Positions 24,846 to 37,400 of a stretch of DNA of 64,000 nt are shown here, piece by piece. Origin of the DNA: Scortum barcoo (lineage: Eukaryota > Chordata > Actinopteri > Centrarchiformes > Terapontidae); the NCBI GenBank assembly GCA_023238725.1, contig CM041534.1, forward strand, positions 3,546,449 to 3,610,448. Direction: 5' to 3'. Made by a program: the position numbers and the translations under genes. A model generated the notes under the pieces. That model did no database searches and was not told the DNA's origin. It saw only the letters and a list, made by a program, of their open reading frames with translations. Position 1 is the first letter of the stretch; every line of letters starts with the position of its first letter.

Positions 24846-24930
<85 letters not shown>
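24835..24930. repeat. (TATC)n tetranucleotide microsatellite
   Basis: About 23 near-perfect tetranucleotide units, with one early interruption (tatctta). It creates a meaningless YLSI-repeat ORF. Confidence 0.95.
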
Positions 24931-27900
24931 AGAATGGCATGGCATCTTATCTGGAGAGTATTACACTGAAAGGTGGTTTTAATATTTTGTTCACCCCATT
25001 TATATACATGAGAGAGGCAGATTATTAAAACTGCCTTTCAGTATAATGCACTGCAGTACAACACCACCACCCACTATGACCTTAACAATAAACCTAAAGC
25101 AGAATTATTACTTTTCTGACAGAGTCAAAGAGAAGCGAAAAATGATAAGCTTGGTAAAAGTAGAATTCAAGGCAGAGCTGTTGTGTTGGTTCACGTTAGC
25201 TTGTACAGGTGAACTTAATGAAGTCGGTGTGCATATACATATATATGTGTGTGTGTGTGTGTGTGTTATTAATAAATATTTTGCATAAGAATGAAGCAGG
25301 ACTATACTCATGCAGCGAAATAAACAGAATGGAATCTGAGTCTCTGTAAAAAAAAGAGCACCCTCAATGCTGAGAGTTATAAATGGATTGCTATGCATAG
25401 AGTACTCAGTATGATGATTGTTTTCTGCACTAAAGAAGAAGCTGATCCTGTACTATAGCCATTATACACAGTTGAAGGTGAAATGTTTGTATGTCTTTCT
25501 TTTGTAAAACTCTGATGTTTCTAAAAATTCTCAGGATAAAAGCAATGAGAGTTTCATAATACAAACTATTAAAATTGTATTCTGTGAAATTGTGCCCTGA
25601 CCTCAGTGGGCTGCAGAGTCAAAACATGGGCTGTTACCGAGGAAAGTAATCAGTCATCTGTTTCTTCAGTGGAAACATGAAGTCAAACCAACGTCCCTCA
25701 CTTTCCTGAACAAAGTGGTGCAGTGATCTTAGATGAACTGGTTCATGCATATTGTCTTAAAGGAAATGTGAGAACAAAACAAAGATATCTGTTTTTTGCA
25801 AAGGAACCCTACTCAGTCTTACATATAAGTCTACATGCTTCTACTAACTATTTGTGGTTTTCATTATGCCAAGTCCTCCAGACTCCGCATGTAGGAAATT
25901 CAATATTTCTGCACAAAGCGATGGAGATGTAAGAGGGGAACGCACAGAGTGACAAGGGAAGTGAATTAATATCAAACAATCTGTAATCACAGATAATTTC
26001 CTCGTCACCTGTCAGTGGTGAAAGCTTTAAAGCTTTCATGGAGGGACCTTTTTTGTTGTCAAGAGCAATTTCAAAGTAAAGTATCACTTCCTGTCCATTG
26101 GGTCTCTTTTATGTGTATTCCTGTGAAGCAAACTGCTGTGATAGTCTTTGCATTAGAATGACCAATCTCAGAAACTGTTTTTTTTTCCTGAACAGTATTT
26201 GCCCTCTGAAATGTGTATTATGGACATCTTAATTATTCTGAAAGAAGATGAAATGGAAGCAAAATAGCCCTAAATCCCAAATTTGCAAATATACATGATA
26301 AAACATCATTTTTGTCTGCCATGTCATTACAGTGAACCCTCTAAGGATGAAATCAGCTTTTCTTGTAAATATATCCAATGTGTGCTTGAAAACTTTGATG
26401 CAGGACTTCATCCAATGTGTCATCATACGACATCTGTCTCTCCTGCAAACAGCCACTCTTGATGTGCAGCGTGTAATGACTGCAGTCATAGACAGCAGGA
26501 GGACTCAGTAATCATTTAAATGTGGGGATGACACTTTCAGACAGTCTCTCCTGCAAGGAGTTGCACTTTAAACATAGATAATGACAGAAATAGATTTCTA
26601 AAGAATAAAAAAGAGAGCTTGAGGGAGAGAGGTCAAACTTTGCCTACCTTCTCATCTGCACACTTGGCTAGTCACTGTATATCGTGGGCACATCAGATAG
26701 TCAATTTTGGAAAGTTATGGTGGGTGGTTTTGTACTCCACATTGTACATTTATTTAAGATCTTTACTTTTTACTTTGCAGGTTCAGATCATCAGTAAAAC
26801 ATATGATCACCAAATAAATTAAAAGTTATCAAAAATGATCATACAGCTACACTTACACACACACACACACACACCAAACCAAAACATTACAAAAAACAAT
26901 GACCAGGCTGTAGCTGGGGTGGGCATAGATGTCATTTACACTGGGCTAGCACCAAGAAATGTTAGCTAACAAATGAAAATACTTGGAGAAAGGTTAATAC
27001 AATAAAACTGGAGCATCTTGGTGGCCAACTTCTGCACCTCAGTGAACTTTGCATTAGGCTGGTGTGCAGTCAAAGGCTCATTTTGCTCTGCCACAGATTC
27101 CACAGTGCCTGTCCTCATCCTGACCTTTCCTCTCTGACATCAGTCCCACTACAGACCACTGCTCACTGCAGATCTTATTGAGGTAAATGTAACTGTACAA
27201 TAGACATGAGTGCCTTATATAGTGCACGTTGTTAATTGTTACAACAGAAGTGTTTATTACTTTCTCTTAAGTAGGCTGAATGTAGTTGTGCTATAAGTGC
27301 TTGGATGACATGTGTACCAATGTGCGCACATCATATTAATGTTGCAACAACTACATCTGCAGCTACTGAAAGAACTTCCACCTTGTGCATCCTCTTCTTG
27401 TCTGTATCATGTGTCATACAGAATACAATAATCAACACAAATGTTACACCGTTGTTGTCTATGCATGATTTCCACTTGGATGAATCATTCTGACAGTGAG
27501 GCAGTATCACTGTCATCTAGGAATGAATCTCACACACCTGTTGCCCAACTATTCTGTGTTGAAAGATGTGTTTTCATGTTTCCTGAGAGCCCTGCACTCT
27601 CCCAGTTTGCCCTAAATGACAATGTTATTTGTCAAGCAGGTATGGCTGACAGTCAGATGGAGAAGAATGGATCACATATGTGCAGCCTGGAAATAATCTA
27701 TTGCCCCCAGATACCTGAAGATATGAGCTGCTTTATTGGACTGACAGCAGTTCAGGAGACAGAGACTGACTTTGCATGACCTTGAGTGCACTAAGAAATT
27801 TCCACAGGTTGAATTTACATGCAGTATATTGAAAATATACTGCAACTGTGTGTAGCACTGATGTTGTTCAGAGTACATGCATCACCATTGACTGACATTC

Positions 27901-30900
27901 TGAAAATGACAGAAAGGGGTACATAATAATGATTCTAAATTCTGTGATTTTCTTCCTGTGTGATTTCCAGAGGAAAGAGGGAGAAAACTCATACCTGTCA
28001 AACCTTCTGTAGCTGTCTGTTGTCAAGTCAGTGATGTGAGGGCTGTCAGGAGAGCTCAACCCGGGCGAGATATCTGCTTTCTTATTTGACTAATTACACA
28101 TCAGTTTGAAGTCAGTGTCAGGAGGACTATCACTGTCACAGCATGAGACATTTAAACATTAGAGAGCAGCGATGTAGAGACATTTGAGCTTGTTTGTTTT
28201 AGGGATCCATTTTTTCTCGTTTTTAAAGAGGGCTTGATGTGCATGCTGACAGTATGGGAGCTGCATAAAAACAGCTCATTATGGGCTCATAACAAAAATA
28301 CTATAGGTTGAATCATGCAAATTGATAGGTTAAGGGATGCAATTGAAATGACAATTACAGTACAGGCTGTGAGCATCAACAGTTTCTACGAAGCCCAATA
28401 AGACACAGCCGGGGAAATGATAAAGCAAAACAGAAGATGATAAAAGTGTTGCAGCAGAAAGCCACATGCAGTAGGAGGAAAATGTCAAGTTGATTTCTAA
28501 ACCTTTTTTCAACAGTGATAGCAGATCCATTTGCGAAACAGCAGGGGCTGTTTGTCCTGTCAAAAATAACCTGCCTCTCAATAGCTGATTTCAAACCAGC
28601 CTTAAAGCAAATTTGCAAGAAGCTTTGGAGGTTTCAAGCTACTCGTTTGTGAATTACCACCACAGGAGAGCAAGATTAATCTGAATTTCCAAAAACTATC
28701 TGTGATTTTTGACAATATGTTGTGTAAGCTTGAAATCAAAAGAAAATACAGTGAATATTACAGCCCCATGTCATGATCATATGCTGTTCATAAGGGCATG
28801 AAGAAGAGATCTACAATCGTTACTGAAGGGCCCTGCAGCTGTGCACAGCAATTTGTCATGGCAAAGGGCCGAGATGAAGGTGTTAACCTGGTTGATCTAA
28901 TACATGTGCTGTGGATAGTAGCTGTGTGAGCTGTCAAAGCATAATGATCACACCTCCCTTTTTGCTCGCATTCATAAATTATCAAGGCATAGTGATTTAT
29001 TGCAGGCTGTCACAGCGGCACAAGGTGTGCAGCACCCCTGAAACAAACGCTCTTCATACAGATTAACATCACACAAAGTTACAGCGTTAAAAGAAACAGT
29101 TACGTGTAAGGTGATGAAATCCACAGTAAAGTGATCACAAAGTGAAAATGAATTCTGTTTTCCATTGTGAGTGGCTTCTTAGAGCAGCTCTGTGTTGGAT
29201 ACTGAGAAAGATAGTGAAGCAAATTAAAATGGCATGAAAGAAAATATTGACATTCAGTTCTAGCACTGACCCAAGACTGCAGTAAAGGAGTGCAGTCCCA
29301 GTTCTTGGAAATATAATGGTTTCCTGTTTACGGCTCTGAAAACAGGCACTGTTGTGAGCAAGCATGTCAAACTAGACAGCAGTGTCAATTTAGGCAGAGG
29401 AGGAGGTGGCACAGCGAGGGCTGGAATGACTGTGGGGGTTCTCAGGAGGTCTTGCTGAGGAGTAACGCTCAGTTAATTACTGCCATTATTTCCCCGGTCT
29501 CCTCCCGAGATAAAGGTCTTCTTGCTTGGGCTCTCATTATTAAACACAAGGTTGTTTGTCTCCTTATGTTGTGGGAGGACGTGGAAAAAAAGCTGAGGGT
29601 CTGATTTAATGTGGTGCTTCTTCATTTTGGGCATGTGCATAACTTTAGACAGTTAAGGAGCGAGACGACTGCAGAGAGATGCTCCAGAGGCTTCGGAAGT
29701 TTTTGTTGTCTGGTAATAAAGGATGGCATTAGGCTGGTTTTTAAAGACGGTATACACTTTTTACTTACAAGGCAAACATGGCTGTGCTTTGGTGCATTAG
29801 ATCTCTGTCTCTTATTGACACAATGCAATCATTTAGAAGGTATATAAATATAAATTACAGTTGTGCAGGTGAACATGAGTTGCAGAAAATGTATGTATGT
29901 TAGGTATGTTAGAATGCAATATATACAGTCGCATCTATAAACATATGTTCCTTTCCACACAGTAAATGGAAAGCTGAATGTGGACAATGTATTCTGTAGG
30001 ATCAGTCTGTGTGTGTTTCTGAGAGTTGAAACATACATGCTTCATGAGCACCTTGAACACCATGCTTTGCATTAAGCATGGCCTGTGTAGATAATTAGGC
30101 TCACATGAGCTCCATCACACTAATTTCTGACCCCAATTCATGTTGCATACCCTACGTATAGCAGATCCAGGTGTTGTCCATACCATGGAGAGACAATATT
30201 AGTGATTTAATGTCTGCTGATTCCTGCTGGAGTGGTGCTTTCATGCAGGTGCTCTCACTCTAATATTGAAAAGGTGGGAGGAGAAATGTAGGGTGTGAAA
30301 TGTAGTCAAGTAAATGTATTTCATATGACCCAAAATCACAAGCTATACGTTTTCGTCAAGGGGCTTTACAATATGCATATACGACGTGCTCTATGGTTAC
30401 TTGGTTCGAATGGAGAAAACCTTTAACAAAGGATACAAATGAAGAAACTCCAAGGTGCATTCATTTCCACTGCTGAACTAAGCATGAATCTTTCTCTCAA
30501 ATCTTTTGCATTAATTTGTTCATTTATTTTGTTTAAAATCTGTTCTTCCCCACTGGATAAATGTAGTCATGTCACGTCCATTTTACTTGTAAAGCCCGAT
30601 GTCACACATCACTGTTTGTCTCAGGGGGCTTCACTGCAATTCAGTGAACTCCTTGAGCGCAGTCTTAAGTCCTCATTCTGGCCAATATGTGTTGTGCTAC
30701 CTTTGTTAACATTAACTCTTTCTCACATAGACTAAACTTATAAATCAGATTCAAACTTGGTTATGTTTAGATAAATCATCATTTGCTGACCAATTTTATA
30801 GAGAGCTAAATTAAACTGTACATTTGAGAGGAAGCTCATTTCATACACAAATCCAAGCGCACATGAACCCTCCAAACGCCAGAAAATTTCATCTGCAAAC

Positions 30901-32440
30901 TCTGTGATAGTTTCTAATGTTTGGTGCCTCCTTAAGACATGAAGTTGTGAGTAATTGTAAGAAATTACGCAGTTCTCTGTTTCATATCTCTCCACGCCGG
31001 CACCATATTTCCTTGATTGAAATGTCATCCCCTATAATCCGGCTGTGAACGCGGCATTACCAAGTTATGTTTGCTTGGGGGCTTTGTTTGCATATGTATG
31101 AGATTATATTTCCTGAGTCCACGACAACAACCATTAAAAAATGTTTTATTAATGAGTGTGTAAACGTTAAATCCACACTGTTCCTGTGTCCACGGATAAT
31201 GAAATGAAATTTGTGTTTACATTTGCAAACGCACCCTAACTGAAAGCAGCATCAGTGTGTGAAAACTGCAGCGTTCTGCTGTATCCAAATGAATTATTAA
31301 TAGGCAGATTCAGTAGATGTGGGTGGCTGGGTCACCTCTCTTACAGGACACTATAATCCAATTTAGAGTTACACTGCAATAACTGCAGCAGCTTTATTAA
31401 CCAAACACCCATCATCCATCATCATTTTCCACAACAGTAGCAGCGCAGAGATGCAGGTTCTGTTAATTCTGCAGCACTTTGGCATCTTGCTACAACTGCA
31501 GACAATCACAGTTTGTGGTTGATATAACAGTTTTATTAAAGCATTTTCAAAAGTCCAAACGACCTCTGGGACGTTCAGGGGAAAATGGTGAAGCAACAGT
31601 GAAAGAGGCTGCAAAACATCAAATATTTATGACCTTTGCGGGAAGCAGTGACAACACTTCTCTGAAAAACTCTTTACATTTCATCCCTGTCCACTTTGCA
31701 TGTATTATTGAATATGTTTTTGTGTATTATTTATATTAGTTTATATTACTAAAATGTAAGTCATATGAGATAATGGAAGAAGAGGAATAAAGAATCAATG
31801 TTTGTGAGGGAAAAAGACCAACTTTGGCATATGGACTCAAATCTTTCATATTTGCCCAAATTAAGACTTATGTATACATCATAAAGACAGAGGTAATGAA
31901 AGAGTGGACAACTAAATGGAGCATAAAACACTGCACATAGTCATACTCACATACATGCAAGTACATGTGTGCTGTACATATACAGGAAGAACTTCTTTAG
32001 AAAATACTGTTTGACTCATTCAGCAGGTTTATCAAACTACTGACTGACTGTGGACTTGACAGCCATCCTGACCTTGAGATGATCAACTTGCATTTAAGTT
32101 CCACATATTTATTGGCTTTTTAAACAAGTCTTTTGATTCATGCCAGTTTATTAAACATCAGTCTTCCTTGTACATTACTGCATTATTGTATCAGATTTTA
32201 AAAATGCTGTAAGAGGTACCCAAAGTGTTAAAAGTCTCCACATGGTCTGCTCTACCATGGAGTGTGGGTGACTGGCATGATTACTGTATGGAGAGAAACA
32301 ATGAGCCACAATCACTTTAACACCAACAGGGCACCTAAAAAAAGAATCCCTCTGTCAAAGTGCAGAGTGTTTGGGGACACAGAGTTGCTGACATAAATCA
32401 GTCTACAGCAGGACCACCGAGGTGATGGTTCGTTGAAAGG
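24931..32440. other. Intergenic, AT-rich, with one dispersed repeat
   Basis: No gene recognised over about 7.5 kb. It contains short (GT)n at 25246-25267, (CA)n at 26850-26873 and a diverged dispersed repeat at about 30310-30450. Some segments (for example 29440-29580) have more balanced composition and could be conserved non-coding sequence, but nothing here proves it. Confidence 0.5.
30310..30450 (+). repeat. Diverged copy of the 57217-57396 dispersed repeat
   Basis: Aligns by eye with 57217-57396: cccaaaatcacaa, then ggggctttacaat versus agggctttacaat, then a ttcgaat/tcgaacc block, then aaacctttaacaaagg versus aaaccctttatggg, then gaagaaactcc versus gaagaaacctg. Confidence 0.6.
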
Positions 32441-33860
32441 ACTAGGTGTTGCAGTCCCTAGTGTTTGTATCGTTTCTAATTCAGGAATTCTTGAAGGATG
32501 GCTGCTATAAGCTTTTACCAGCAAGACACATCGTCAGTTGTGTAACACAGCATCACGGGGTGTTTCGGCCAATTATCACAATACACCCTCCGCTGAGGCC
32601 GGCCCACCACAGGTTGATTCAATCCTGGGTGTGTGTCCTGCGGCTAGCTGTTCGCCTTAGCAGCCCAGGTGGTGTCGCTCCTCTTCAGCCACAGCCAATG
32701 GCTCGTCCTCTCCGTGGTGTTGGCCAGCTCTTTGATGGCATGTCCGTGAGCCTGTCCCCTGATTCCTGATTTGCTTAAGGCTGTTAGCTGTCTCCTGCTG
32801 GAGTTGCTCAAGTTGCTTGGTGTCTTTGAGGTCTGCATTATAGCATCATCCGAGGCTCTTGATAGGCTTCTCTAGGACTGTTGGAATTGGTTCACCACTG
32901 ATGTAAAACTGCTCGCCTGTTAGTTGGCCTTTGACGATGGAGATGCTGCCTGATTTGCTTGGCTTGAACTCCATTCTTGCCCACTGGATGTTTTCCGAAA
33001 GTTTCTGAAGCAAGCGTCTAGTGCATGGTTTTGTTATTGTGAGGATGGTCATGTCTTGAATCTATGTAGGCTCAAATTGGCGGAAGACGGAGGCCACTCT
33101 TGGTCCTCTCGCCTCCCACTACCCAACGAGATGCCCGAATGATCAGCTCCATTGCCAAGACAAATGCCAGAGGGGAAATTGTGCAGCCTGCCATGATGCC
33201 GATCTCCAGGTGCTGCCAGGCAGTGGTGTTGTTCTCAGATGTTGTCCTCAGAACTGGAGATCCTGGAAGTAGCTCTTGACCAAATCTGTGATGTGATTTG
33301 GTACGCTAAAGTAGTTGAAGGTCGTCCACAAGATCTTATGAGGGACTGAACCAAAGGCGTTGGCAAGGTCTATGAAAACCACATGTAGGTCTCTCCGTTC
33401 ATTTTTGGCAGTTTGTATCTGGTGCCAGATGATATTGGCATGCTCCAGACATCATGAAAAACCCTGGATCCCGGCCTTCTGCACTGATGTGTCTTTGCAG
33501 GAATGTAGGGAGCCTTTGGGCCAAACCTCTCGGCACCATAGCTGTAAATGATGGATTCCATGTTCTCCAGTTTTCTCTCTACAGGACCCTTCTGTTGTTC
33601 TAGTAGGAGGACCAGATCTGAATCAATGGTTTCCCACTCTCTCTTCTAGCTGGATTTGGGCCACATAATCTGAGGTTTCCTTCCTTCCACCTTCCTCTCT
33701 GTTGCTGGCAGCGGCTGGCTGGGCACTGGACTGGAGACTGCTGACCGAGGTGATGGATTTCATAGCGGCACTTTTCAAGGCGACAAGAACTTTTAGCGTC
33801 TGAAGAGGAAAACTGACGGTGTGTTAACGGCTGTAACACTCTGACAAACATTGCGGGTCA
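32441..33860 (-). pseudogene. Non-LTR retrotransposon reverse-transcriptase relic
   Basis: Read on the minus strand from about 33.85 kb down. A PNPARRESGKPLIQI-type peptide (33600-33650) lies upstream of an RT core reading VVFIDLANAFGSVPHKILW at about 33325-33395, the palm motif with its catalytic Asp. After a stop come ARMEFKPSKS and SLGR-type stretches (32846-33052), which belong downstream of the catalytic YxDD box. The YxDD region itself (about 33055-33075) is disrupted by a TAG and extra bases. Reading frames shift and contain stops, so the copy is dead. The LINE assignment is strong; the clade is not determined. Confidence 0.75.
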
Positions 33861-36640
33861 AGAGAAAACGCGAAGCATTTACCTTTTGTTCTCAAATGAA
33901 AATAAAACTCAACTTTAATTAATAAAAAATTTTTAAAAATCACTACACCAAACACAGAGAACTACTTTTTCTGTTCAGTTTCATCTTTATTTAACTGGAT
34001 AAGCCCCACTGGTAGGAAACCTGCAAAAAGCAGGTTGTTGAAAGTTGCAGACAAATCTATAAAAATCTATAAAAAATCAGACACCAGATAAAACAACACT
34101 AGCGGACACATAACAATACAAAAAACACTAAAATAAGAACACAGACAATTGCTAAAGGAGTCATTTACTATAGCATTTATAGAAACGTTCTTTTCTATGG
34201 GGACTGAAGACAGATATACCTGTGATCTGAGATAATGTTTGAAAGACAAACAGTGAAATAAATCTGGAGAGATATTATGGCACTTTCCTCTGAATGGCCT
34301 TGTGAGCAGCAGACAAAAGGAAGTTGTCTCCAGTTCCTCTCTATCTGAAGGAGATATCTAATCTCGCCTTCTAACTCAGGAATAGTTCCCCTGCGTGGTG
34401 GCCTTCACTGTTGGCAACACTAAAACCAAATACAAAAATGCACTTCAAATACAGACGACACAACCAAGCAAAAAAATATAAATACACAAATTCTTCTTCT
34501 TCTTGACTACGTCACTTAGGCAGTAAGAGTTATTGAAGTGTGGGTCTAACAGCAGCAGTCTGTTGACAGTACTTCAACATGTTCATAATGTATGTAAGTA
34601 AACAAAATGTGATATGGCCAAACAAGAAAGGATGCATTATTCTGTGCGTATGAAGAGCAGTTTGAGTCAAAGTCACCTCTTGGTAAGTGAACCGGACCTC
34701 CACTCCTCATTTCACAACACAAGACTGGAGAATCAGCCACAGAATACCAATTGAGCTGTGGAAGCGATTTGTTTGCTGGTTTGGGAAAGCCTCGTTTTAA
34801 GGCTCTTTGTGAAGGATGAATTAACACACATTGTAGGCTGCCCATTCAGACACCCAGAGACAAAATACCCAGCCATTCAGCCTTTTTTTTCTTTTTTTCT
34901 TTTTTTTTTTGCAACTTCCTTTGCCTTGTTCTTTCTCTCAGCTCCTTTACCACCATTGCTACAGTTTGTGCGAGCTGTTGTCTGGTAACAGTGACAAGGT
35001 AGGTGATTCTTTCCCATAAGGGACTTGCTTTGGTAATGCAATAAATCTACTGTACTTAGAATAACAAACAAACTATGTATATTCAAAGCACAGTCCTCTC
35101 TCAGAAATAATACTGTAGCTGACTGAATCACCAATCCATCTGTGGGTGTGTCTTGCCTTCATCAAGTGCTTTATCATATTTATATACTGTATGTATCTCT
35201 CTCTTTGGAAAAATCATGTTCTCAGTTTTCTGATGCAACTACAGGAAGGAGATTACTATGCAGGGCTTTGCCCTATATATTGCCTGCACCCCTCTGGAGA
35301 CCAACTTCCAGGAGATCTGGAAGTCTGTCAAAATGCTTACAGGGTCCCCGGGCGCTTTGACCTACTTGTTCCTCATGCTAGGCAAACAGTGGAGACATAC
35401 AGAACCAGAAAATAGTTCACAATTATAAAACATCCAATCGTGACTGCTAGCACTCACATAAAAGAGAGATATGATTGTTTTTCTGCCAAAAACTGACTTC
35501 ACTAAAATCAAGTTAAGGTGGTGTGCAGCACTTGATGTGCAACGTGCTGTAGGTTATTCTGCTCCTTCATTTTTGACGTGAGCCCATGGCATTTTGGTTC
35601 ATTTGGATTCAAAATCACATTAAAACAATAGAATCTGCAAAATCACATCAAGTAAGGCTTTGCAGCTGTTTTGTTGAGGCATTAACTGTAAGTCACAGCA
35701 AGTTAAAGTCAAATGAAATGGAGTTGCACTTCCATTTTTTTTCCTCTCATAAAGTTTCCACAAAAATAAACAAAGCTGCTCACATCCAGCCTTACTTACA
35801 AATCGCTGTGATTAGGGACAAAATCTAAAGGTCAAATTTGAAACTTTGAAAGGCCACAGCTGCTGTGCCCTTGATGAAGCTGGGAGGGATAATGCATGTT
35901 GTTACAGACCGGCCTGCAATGTAAAGAAAAACAATCAAAGCCGTAAAAAAAACCCTGCTGTAATCATAATATCTGCACATGGATCTTTCTAGCTAGCTTC
36001 TCTTCTTAATGACAGCATCAGCTTTCTCGTTAGCAAGATGTAAAGCAGTTATAGCATGCTATTAAAATGGACAGAGCACTTGATCACTTAAAAAGCAGGG
36101 TGTAAAGAAGACACATTTCTAGCCAATGCTGTATACATCTTTTCTTGAGGTGCAGCAGGATAATGTTGTCACAGGGCTGGAGTGGAAAGATTTCAAAGTA
36201 TGATGGATGGCTTTGTGCACCTCATCCCCTTCATCACTCCTCGGCTGAGGCGCCTGTTTTACTTAAAACAGTATTGCTGGGGATGTTTTTTTGCCATTAA
36301 TCAATACGGTGCATTGTAGAGTCTGCTAATGTGCACGCCACCGTGGCTTTACAGCTGTTACAGTCAGGCGCTTGGATTTTAATATTGTTTTCAAATCACT
36401 GGAGGTGTCACATGATGCATAGCCACGGAGCATTATTTAGTAAAGGTTAGGCTCAGGTTTGGTGGATTACCCTCGGTAGCTCAGCATTTCTTCTAAATGT
36501 CACACCTTTCAAAAAAGCAAAAGTAGCACTTAATGGTTCCTCAGGGGTGATCTTTCAACGTCAAAAAATGTAATTGCGTCCCAGGTCCTGAAGGTGATTT
36601 TGTGCTTGTTTAAATCAGTGGCTTTTCACTGTGCACACAC
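33861..36640. other. Intergenic, AT-rich
   Basis: No gene recognised. A T-rich tract (34880-34912) is the only marked feature. ORFs near 35142-35415 have no recognisable family. Confidence 0.5.
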
Positions 36641-36649
36641 TGTGAGATG

Positions 36650-36892
36650 CACCATCTCTCTCTCTCTCTCTCTTTTTTTTTTTTTTTGCAATCTTTATCT
36701 TTCTTAGACGCACACTGACAAGGAACAGCTGATGAAATGATGCTGCCTCTCTATATCTGCCCTCCTCGTCTTCCTGTGTTGGTGCAGGCTGTCGATCCCT
36801 CTCTGCGGGGGGGGGGGGGTTGGACCTGCCCTCAAAGCAGAGAGTCCCTCAGTCCCATATAAATACACTCACAGATGTCTTACTTCAAGCCG

Positions 36893-36948
<56 letters not shown>

Positions 36949-36955
36949 ACTCCTG
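36650..36955. repeat. Cluster of simple-sequence tracts: (CT)n, T15, G12, (CT)14(CA)13
   Basis: In order: (ct)n plus a T15 run at 36652-36687, a G12 run near 36807-36820, then (tc)14 followed directly by (ac)13 at about 36897-36950. A TATAAATA sequence sits at 36858-36865. Homopurine/homopyrimidine mirror tracts of this kind can form triplex structures, and the CA run can form Z-DNA. Confidence 0.85.
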
Positions 36956-37179
36956 TTGAAATCAGACAATCACTAGAATTAACACCAAGAGAAAAAAAAA
37001 AAAAGAGGGAGCTGAGTGTATTCACTGAATGCAAGGGGAAAGGGTGGGAATGAAACAGAGGCACCAAGAAGGCAAAGTGGAAGGAAGACAAGAGGCAGAG
37101 TGACAGAGGAAGGGGGAAGAGTGGAACAGAGGGAGGGAGGGGTTTTTAGTGCCAAATAAGCTGCCCTCTCTTCTCCCAC

Positions 37180-37400
37180 ATCTCAGTCTGTGTGCGCCTT
37201 CCCGACATGCACACCTGTAAGCCCTGTTCGTTCATTCAGGGTCGCGGCCAGCACGTGTGCGGACGGCGGAGGCGGCGCTGAGACGTCGACGGCAGCGGAG
37301 AGCGTTTTCACATCTGTGCTGATGAGACCGTCTGAGCTCCGAGGCAGAGGCGTGGAGAGGAGCGGATGCTGAGCCGCTCCGGTCTGCAGTCAAGGTCTGA
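37180..37400 (+). promoter_or_regulatory. b3gat1: CpG-rich patch, candidate upstream promoter/first exon of b3gat1
   Basis: The only CpG-rich patch between 15 and 48 kb (ggtcgcggccagcacgtgtg, gacggcggaggcggcgctga). It lies on the 5' side of b3gat1, which has at least one non-coding exon before its ATG exon (acceptor at 54685). No other gene is visible that it could serve. The link is inference; the patch could belong to an unseen non-coding transcript. Confidence 0.35.

Noticed and set aside
24714..25028. 104-codon ORF with repeated YLSI
   Set aside because: It is just the (TATC)n microsatellite translated.
35142..35415. Overlapping ORFs with a CLHPSGDQLPGDLEVCQ stretch
   Set aside because: No domain match that I can recall and no splice or repeat context to support it.
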